A stretch of 6,670 nucleotides of DNA from an uncultured bacterium (GTDB lineage Bacteria > Actinomycetota > Coriobacteriia > Coriobacteriales > Coriobacteriaceae), in the NCBI GenBank assembly GCA_905215195.1, contig CAJMPF010000098.1, forward strand, positions 1 through 6,670. The letters are read 5' to 3'. Within the stretch, counting starts at the first letter, position 1, and the number at the start of each line of letters is the position of its first letter. The translations under genes were made by a program, and so were the position numbers. Below the pieces are notes generated by a model that ran no database searches, had not been told where the DNA came from, and worked only from the letters and a program-made list of their open reading frames with translations. This document shows positions 1 to 6,670 of the stretch, in pieces.

Positions 1-3293
<3,293 letters not shown>

Positions 3294-3294
3294 G

Positions 3295-4734
3295 TTAGTT
3301 CTCCTCGGTCTCAGCGGTCTCGGACTCAGCAAAGTTCCAGCCGGCAAGGCGGTCCTTCGCGGTATCGATGTCCAGGTAGTTCTCCTCGCCGTCCATGAGT
3401 CGCGTAAAGGCGGTAAAGAGATAGTGGGCATCGGTGGGGCCAGGCGAAGCCTCGGGGTGGTACTGGACCGAGAAGCACGGGGCGTCGAGCAGCTGGATGC
3501 CCTCGGCGGTGCCGTCGTTGAGGTTCACATGCGTCAGGCGAATGCGACCAAAGCGCTCGTTCATCACGACCGGCGCGATTCCGCGGCGCACCCAGGCGCG
3601 CAGATCTCCATCGGCCGCATGCTCGGTCTCGCCGCCCGAAAGCTCGGGGACAAGCTTGCCCAGACTGGGGAACAGCAGGCCAAAGCCGTGGTTTTGCGCG
3701 GTGATCTCCACGCGGCGGCTCACCAGGTTCATGACCGGCTGGTTGCCACCGCGGTGACCGAACTTAAGCTTTTCCATCTGGGCGTCGCAGGCCAGGCTGA
3801 TCATCTGGTGACCAAGACAAATACCAAAGACCGGCACCTTGCCGATCAGCTGCTGCACCTGCTCGTAGGTCTCCACCACGGCGTCGGGGTCGCCGGGGCC
3901 ATTGGACAAAAAGACACCGTCGGGATTCATGTCGAGCACCTCACTCGCGGGCGTATCCCACGGCACGACGGTCAGGTCGCAGCCGGCACGGACCAGGCCC
4001 TCCAGAATGCCGCGCTTCACGCCGCAGTCGTAGGCAACCACTTTGTGGCGGGCAGGAGCGGCAGGGGCAAGCGCAAAGTCATGCGTAGTGGGCAGGTCGC
4101 TCGCGGCAAAAGCGTGGGGCTCAGGGCAGCTCACGGTCTTGACCAGGTTCTCGCCGACCAGCGTGGGCGCGGCGGACAGGCGCTCAGCAAGCTCGTCGAC
4201 GTCGAAGATCTCGGTCGAGATAATGCCCATCTTAGAACCATTGTCGCGCAGATGGCGCACCAGAGCGCGGGTGTCGACACCCTCGATAGCGACGATGCCG
4301 TGAGCGCGCAGGTACTCCGGCACGCTGACGGCCGAGCGCCAGTTAGAAGGCGTGGCGCACATGTCGCGAACGATCATGCCGCGCATAGCCGGAGCGCTCG
4401 CAGGGCGCACGGCGTCGCCGGGGAAGGCCGACTGGACGTCGGTCTCGTCAATGCCGTAGTTACCGATCTGCGGATAGGTCATGGTTACGATTTGGCCGGC
4501 ATAACTCGGGTCGGTCATGACCTCAAAGTAGCCCTCGAGCGAGGTGTTGAAGCAGACTTCGCCGGTCGCGGTGCCCTCGGCGCCGCATGCACGTCCATAA
4601 AAAATGGTCCCATCCTCAAGATACAGGATGCAGGGACCACAGGTGCCCTTGCTGGTTTTGGCCAGCATACGCTGGCAAAGCTCGCTGGGCGCGAAGGTGC
4701 GGGCGGCAGCGCCCGCGGTATGGTTGTTCGCCAT
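3295..4734 (-). CDS. carA: Carbamoyl-phosphate synthase small (glutaminase) subunit
   Basis: CarA hydrolyses glutamine and channels the ammonia to CarB. The protein has 479 residues, long for a family usually near 360-390. The N-terminal domain begins at about residue 33 (LYLEDGTIFYG) and includes GEVCFNTSLEGY and DPSYAGQIV. The class I glutamine amidotransferase domain starts near residue 230 (VVAYDCGVKRGIL). It has the SNGPGDP oxyanion strand, nucleophile Cys306 in GICLGHQ, QNHGF at 347-351, and His426/Glu428 in HPEASPGP, so the catalytic set is intact. The extra length has three parts: an N-terminal extension of about 29 residues, an insert of about 36 between QNHGF and THVNLNDGT (roughly 352-396), and an acidic C-terminal tail of about 23. 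ATG 4734 was chosen because AAGGAG lies four bases upstream. An in-frame GTG at 4755 would start inside the leader hairpin with no such site. It is first gene of the carAB unit. Confidence 0.97.
   Translation of the reverse strand: MANNHTAGAAARTFAPSELCQRMLAKTSKGTCGPCILYLEDGTIFYGRACGAEGTATGEVCFNTSLEGYFEVMTDPSYAGQIVTMTYPQIGNYGIDETDVQSAFPGDAVRPASAPAMRGMIVRDMCATPSNWRSAVSVPEYLRAHGIVAIEGVDTRALVRHLRDNGSKMGIISTEIFDVDELAERLSAAPTLVGENLVKTVSCPEPHAFAASDLPTTHDFALAPAAPARHKVVAYDCGVKRGILEGLVRAGCDLTVVPWDTPASEVLDMNPDGVFLSNGPGDPDAVVETYEQVQQLIGKVPVFGICLGHQMISLACDAQMEKLKFGHRGGNQPVMNLVSRRVEITAQNHGFGLLFPSLGKLVPELSGGETEHAADGDLRAWVRRGIAPVVMNERFGRIRLTHVNLNDGTAEGIQLLDAPCFSVQYHPEASPGPTDAHYLFTAFTRLMDGEENYLDIDTAKDRLAGWNFAESETAETEEN
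3301..3306 (-). promoter_or_regulatory. carB ribosome binding site inside the carA 3' end
   Basis: GAGGAG on the minus strand lies seven bases before the carB ATG. The same bases are the last two Glu codons of carA, which reads GAG GAG AAC TAA, then one C, then ATG. The carB site is therefore inside translated sequence and only one base separates stop from start. I infer translational coupling that keeps the subunits in step. Confidence 0.85.
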
Positions 4735-4740
4735 AATTCT

Positions 4741-4771
4741 CCTTCCCGGTCTCACAGGACCGGCTTAAAGG
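4741..4771 (-). promoter_or_regulatory. Probable PyrR-binding hairpin that sequesters the carA Shine-Dalgarno
   Basis: On the minus strand an upper stem CCGGUC/GACCGG (4763-4758 with 4751-4746, six perfect pairs) closes the hexaloop CUGUGA (4757-4752). Below it is a purine-only 5' bulge AAG (4766-4764), then a lower stem CCUUU/GAAGG (4771-4767 with 4745-4741, one G-U pair). The lower stem uses the bases of the carA Shine-Dalgarno GAAGGAG (4745-4739). PyrR-binding RNAs are known for a CNGNGA hexaloop flanked by UCC and GAG, and a purine-rich internal bulge; all of these are seen here. UMP-bound PyrR would be expected to stabilise the hairpin and block carA initiation. This follows the translational mode known in mycobacteria rather than Bacillus attenuation, since no terminator lies between the hairpin and carA. 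The structure is read by eye; PyrR binding is inferred. Confidence 0.75.
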
Positions 4772-4784
4772 TGTGTAGTTAGGC

Positions 4785-4806
4785 CTCGCGGTATTGTAAC
4801 CGCAAG
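4785..4806 (-). repeat. Palindrome centred on the candidate -10 element
   Basis: GCGGT-TACAAT-ACCGC is a perfect 5-bp inverted repeat (4803-4799 with 4792-4788) that exactly brackets the candidate -10 hexamer. It extends to 7 of 8 matching positions per arm (CTTGCGGT and ACCGCGAG). A dimeric repressor could bind here and cover the -10, but no known operator consensus is recognised, and short GC-rich inverted repeats can arise by chance. Confidence 0.4.
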
Positions 4807-4821
4807 CATGCCTCATGGCGT
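4793..4821 (-). promoter_or_regulatory. Candidate carAB promoter
   Basis: TACAAT (4798-4793, minus strand) is a good -10 match, five of six to TATAAT. At 17-bp spacing the -35 hexamer is ACGCCA (4821-4816), only three of six to TTGACA, so the promoter is weak or needs an activator. Transcription would begin near 4786, giving a leader of about 50 bases that contains the whole PyrR-type hairpin. It lies after the terminator of the upstream unit, consistent with independent transcription of carAB. Confidence 0.4.
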
Positions 4822-4830
4822 TAATTTCAT

Positions 4831-4856
4831 CGAAATGTTTACGAAATGATAATTAT
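4831..4856 (-). repeat. AT-rich segment with 11-bp-spaced CATTTCG repeats
   Basis: On the minus strand CATTTCG occurs twice (4848-4842 and 4837-4831), start to start 11 bp, about one helical turn. The second copy continues into an inverted partner, ATTTC-GAT-GAAAT. Next to it is the perfect 8-bp palindrome ATAATTAT (4849-4856). The surrounding 4821-4880 stretch is strikingly AT-rich in a GC-rich window and lies directly upstream of the candidate carAB promoter, which suits a regulator-binding or UP-like region. No regulator can be named from this. Confidence 0.3.
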
Positions 4857-4894
4857 GACTTTCTATGCATAATGATTTCTCTGGGACGGGGATT

Positions 4895-4935
4895 AAAAAA
4901 TCATCCCGCGGGGCTTGTGGCTCACGCGGGATGAT
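4895..4935 (-). terminator. Rho-independent terminator of the upstream gene pair
   Basis: The minus strand shows a perfect 11-bp stem, ATCATCCCGCG paired with CGCGGGATGAT (4935-4925 with 4910-4900), a 14-base loop, and a run of six T (4900-4895, the first also closing the stem). It begins seven bases after the stop codon at 4942 and should end transcription from the ABC exporter/membrane-protein unit before carA. Confidence 0.92.
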
Positions 4936-4941
4936 GGCCTC

Positions 4942-5907
4942 TTACTTTTTCTTGTCCTGCTCCAGCAGTTCGGACGGTGTGCGATCGGGCTTGCCGCCGC
5001 GGAAAATCTCGCGGCCATGCAGACGATGCTCCAGGTCACGCTCGGCCTTTTCCTCGTCAATCTTGGTCTGGCTCACCACCGGGTCCTCAATCAACGACGA
5101 CACCGAGTTCACCTGCTTCTGAATGCGCTCGGCGATGGTGTCATCCATACTCACGATGCGCATCTTCCAGTCGATACTCGTGGCGTTGGATGAGCTCTTG
5201 GTCCACACGAACGTCAAAATGGCGCTCTGGTGGCCCCGCGCGGGGAACATGCCAAAGAAGGAATCGTGCTGGATATTGCTGTCCTCATCGATATAGGCGT
5301 GCACGTTGTACACTACGCGGTCAATCTTATCGTTGAGCAGCGCGTTGGTCGCAAGCGCCGCGGCCTGGATCTGCCCGTTGGACAGCAGCTCGAGCTCGTT
5401 GGCAGAAGACGTGTCCAACACCGTCACCTCGACTGTGCCCGTACGCTCATCGGCCTCATCGACGGTAAAGTCGAGCGGGAACTGCGTAAAGCCGTTGCCC
5501 CATTCAAGTCCACCCTTGAGCGCGGTCGAAACGGTATCGACCGAAACGCTCTCGGACAGGTTGGCGGTGTTCAGACGACGCATCACGCCGTAGCCAATCT
5601 GCATGCCCACGATCAGCACCAAAATACCGATGACCACGGCCATCGCGGTCTTCGTAATGGTATGGCTCACCTGCGAGCCCGAAGGATCGTCCTCGGACAG
5701 CGGGTCGATATGTTTTGCCTGGCTCGCGCGGTCCTCGCTGCGCAGCTGCGCTAGCGCCGCTTTGTCACCGCGCTTGGCCGCAGCCTCCTTCTCACGCATG
5801 CGCTCGGTACGCTTTTTGGCGAGCGTGGGATCCAAGACGCCGGATGCATCGATTTCGGAGAATAACTCCGTCACTTCTTCCGGAGTCAAAGGGTTCTTGT
5901 CAGCCAT
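4942..5907 (-). CDS. Single-pass membrane protein of unknown function
   Basis: The 321-residue product matches no family I can name. The N-terminal region (about 1-83) is charged and hydrophilic, with a helix rich in Lys, Glu, Arg and Ala at 30-60. One hydrophobic segment follows at about 86-108 (AMAVVIGILVLIVGMQIGYGVM). There is no cleavable signal peptide, so I infer a cytoplasmic N-terminus and an external C-terminal domain. That domain (about 112-300) alternates short strands and helices (for example GTVEVTVLD, QIQAAALATNALLNDKIDRVVYNVHAYI, SAILTFVW). It ends in a charged tail finishing in KKK. The ATG at 5907 has a modest AGGTAG site six bases upstream. The gene lies 19 bases after the ABC exporter stop on the same strand and is followed by a terminator, so the two are probably co-transcribed. 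Conserved hypothetical proteins of this shape are my general impression from Coriobacteriia, unchecked. Confidence 0.88.
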   Translation of the reverse strand: MADKNPLTPEEVTELFSEIDASGVLDPTLAKKRTERMREKEAAAKRGDKAALAQLRSEDRASQAKHIDPLSEDDPSGSQVSHTITKTAMAVVIGILVLIVGMQIGYGVMRRLNTANLSESVSVDTVSTALKGGLEWGNGFTQFPLDFTVDEADERTGTVEVTVLDTSSANELELLSNGQIQAAALATNALLNDKIDRVVYNVHAYIDEDSNIQHDSFFGMFPARGHQSAILTFVWTKSSSNATSIDWKMRIVSMDDTIAERIQKQVNSVSSLIEDPVVSQTKIDEEKAERDLEHRLHGREIFRGGKPDRTPSELLEQDKKK

Positions 5908-5926
5908 AAACTACCTGTCATATCAA

Positions 5927-6670
5927 TCAGTCGAGCTCGTGCGCACGCGCACCTTCGAACTGCATTCGATAGTAACGGGCATAGGTGCCGCCACGGGCGA
6001 GAAGCTCCTCGTGCGTGCCACGCTCCACAACGCGACCATGCTCAACGGTCGCAATCTCATCGGCATGCTTAATGGTCGAAAGACGGTGGGCGATGATAAT
6101 CGTGGTACGTCCGCGTGCCAGCTCTTCGAGCGACTCCTGCACCGCCTCCTCGCTCTCATTATCCAAAGCACTTGTCGCCTCGTCCAAAATCAGGATCTTG
6201 GGGTTCTTGAGAAACACGCGCGCGATGGCAACGCGCTGCTTCTGTCCGCCCGAAAGACGGCTGCCGCGCTCGCCCACCACGGTGTCGTAGCCCTGCGGAA
6301 GCGACTCGATAAAGGCATCGATGTTGGCGCGACGGGCGGCCTCGGCGATCTCTTCTGCCGTAGCGCCCGGCTTGCCGTAGGCGATGTTCTCGCCGATCGT
6401 TCCATCAAACAGGTACACATCTTGCTGCACCAGGCCGATGGCACGGCGCAGACTATGTCACATCGCGCACGTCCTGACCGTCGATGCTAATGGATCCGGT
6501 AGCCACGTCATAAAAGCGCGGCAGCAGCGAACAGGTCGTGGACTTGCCGCCGCCCGAAGGGCCAACCAAAGCGATGGTCTGCCCGGGCTTGATGGACAGG
6601 TCCATATGGTCGATAACGGGACGCTCGTCGGCATAGCCCTCGCCCAGCTCGACATCCTCGTAGTTAAAGC
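5927..6670 (-). pseudogene. ABC exporter half-transporter, ATP-binding C-terminal part, broken by a frameshift and cut by the window edge
   Basis: The visible part is the nucleotide-binding domain of an exporter of the type that fuses membrane and ATPase domains (MsbA/LmrA-like). The membrane domain lies beyond the right edge. From 6668 one frame reads FNYEDVELGEG, then Walker A GPSGGGKST (6563-6537), then IDGQDVRDVT and a TAG stop at 6455-6453. The rest lies in another frame: HSLRRAIGLVQQD with the Q-loop (about 6427-6422), signature LSGGQ (6256-6242), Walker B ILILDEATSALD (from 6196) and the H-loop His of AHRLST (6088-6086), ending at TGA 5929-5927. Joined, they give a normal domain one or two residues short at the junction, so one indel explains the break. 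A GTG at 6430 opens the second part, but I see no good ribosome binding site, and a product lacking Walker A could not work as an ATPase. Substrate unknown. A sequencing error is possible. Confidence 0.85.
6452..6458 (-). other. Frameshift site in the ABC exporter
   Basis: Minus-strand bases GAT GTG ACA TAG TCT run into a stop, while the next frame resumes as CAT AGT CTG CGC (HSLRR). Removing one base, or adding two or five, near here restores a continuous reading frame. Related exporters usually have about two more residues between the Asp-Val and the Ser-Leu-Arg, which a 5-base deletion would explain best. No slippery heptamer or homopolymer is present. Confidence 0.8.

Noticed and set aside
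4735..4755. GTG at 4755 as an earlier carA start
   Set aside because: It lies in the hairpin loop region, has no Shine-Dalgarno, and adds seven residues unlike the family. ATG 4734 has AAGGAG just upstream.
4849..4860. ARG box for ArgR around ATAATTAT
   Set aside because: Only the AT-rich core resembles the consensus; the flanking TGAAT/ATTCA-type arms are missing, so a named site is not supported.
4865..5193. Small plus-strand open frames over the terminator and the end of the membrane-protein gene
   Set aside because: They overlap the terminator hairpin and lie antisense to a well-formed gene, with no ribosome binding site or recognisable product.
6445..6465. Programmed ribosomal frameshift in the ABC exporter
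   Set aside because: There is no slippery heptamer, homopolymer run or obvious stimulatory hairpin, and such exporters are not known to use frameshifting.
5603..6490. Plus-strand open frame of 295 codons
   Set aside because: It crosses the gap between two minus-strand genes and is antisense to clear ABC ATPase motifs; the product is low-complexity.

Overview
The window is a GC-rich bacterial chromosome segment in which every gene I can support lies on the minus strand. From memory of protein likeness, not a search, CarA and CarB resemble those of Coriobacteriia (Collinsella-like actinobacteria). The GC-rich codon choice fits: carA and carB contain no TTA, CTA or TCA codons. Genus-level placement is tentative.

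Read in the direction of transcription, from high to low coordinates, there are two units. The first (6670 to about 4895) starts with the C-terminal nucleotide-binding part of an ABC exporter half-transporter. Its frame is broken by an indel near 6452-6458, between the Walker A half and the Q-loop/signature/Walker B half. Nineteen bases later comes a gene for a single-pass membrane protein of unknown function. The unit ends at a strong intrinsic terminator (4895-4935).

The second unit is the carbamoyl-phosphate synthase operon, carA then carB. A non-coding stretch (4736-4894) precedes it and holds an AT-rich segment with short repeats, a candidate -10 element centred in a near-perfect palindrome, and a hairpin just before carA. 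That hairpin has the features of a PyrR-binding loop: a CNGNGA hexaloop, a UCC/GAG flank and a purine bulge. Its lower stem pairs with the carA Shine-Dalgarno sequence. carA stops one base before the carB start, and the carB Shine-Dalgarno is written in the last codons of carA, so the two are probably translationally coupled. CarA releases ammonia from glutamine; CarB uses it with bicarbonate and two ATP to make carbamoyl phosphate for pyrimidine and arginine synthesis. carB runs off the left edge, almost complete.

The most interesting points are the probable PyrR-controlled translational switch on carA, the roughly 36-residue insertion in the CarA glutaminase domain, and the frameshift in the ABC exporter. 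I found no RNA genes, insertion sequences, CRISPR arrays or phage genes.
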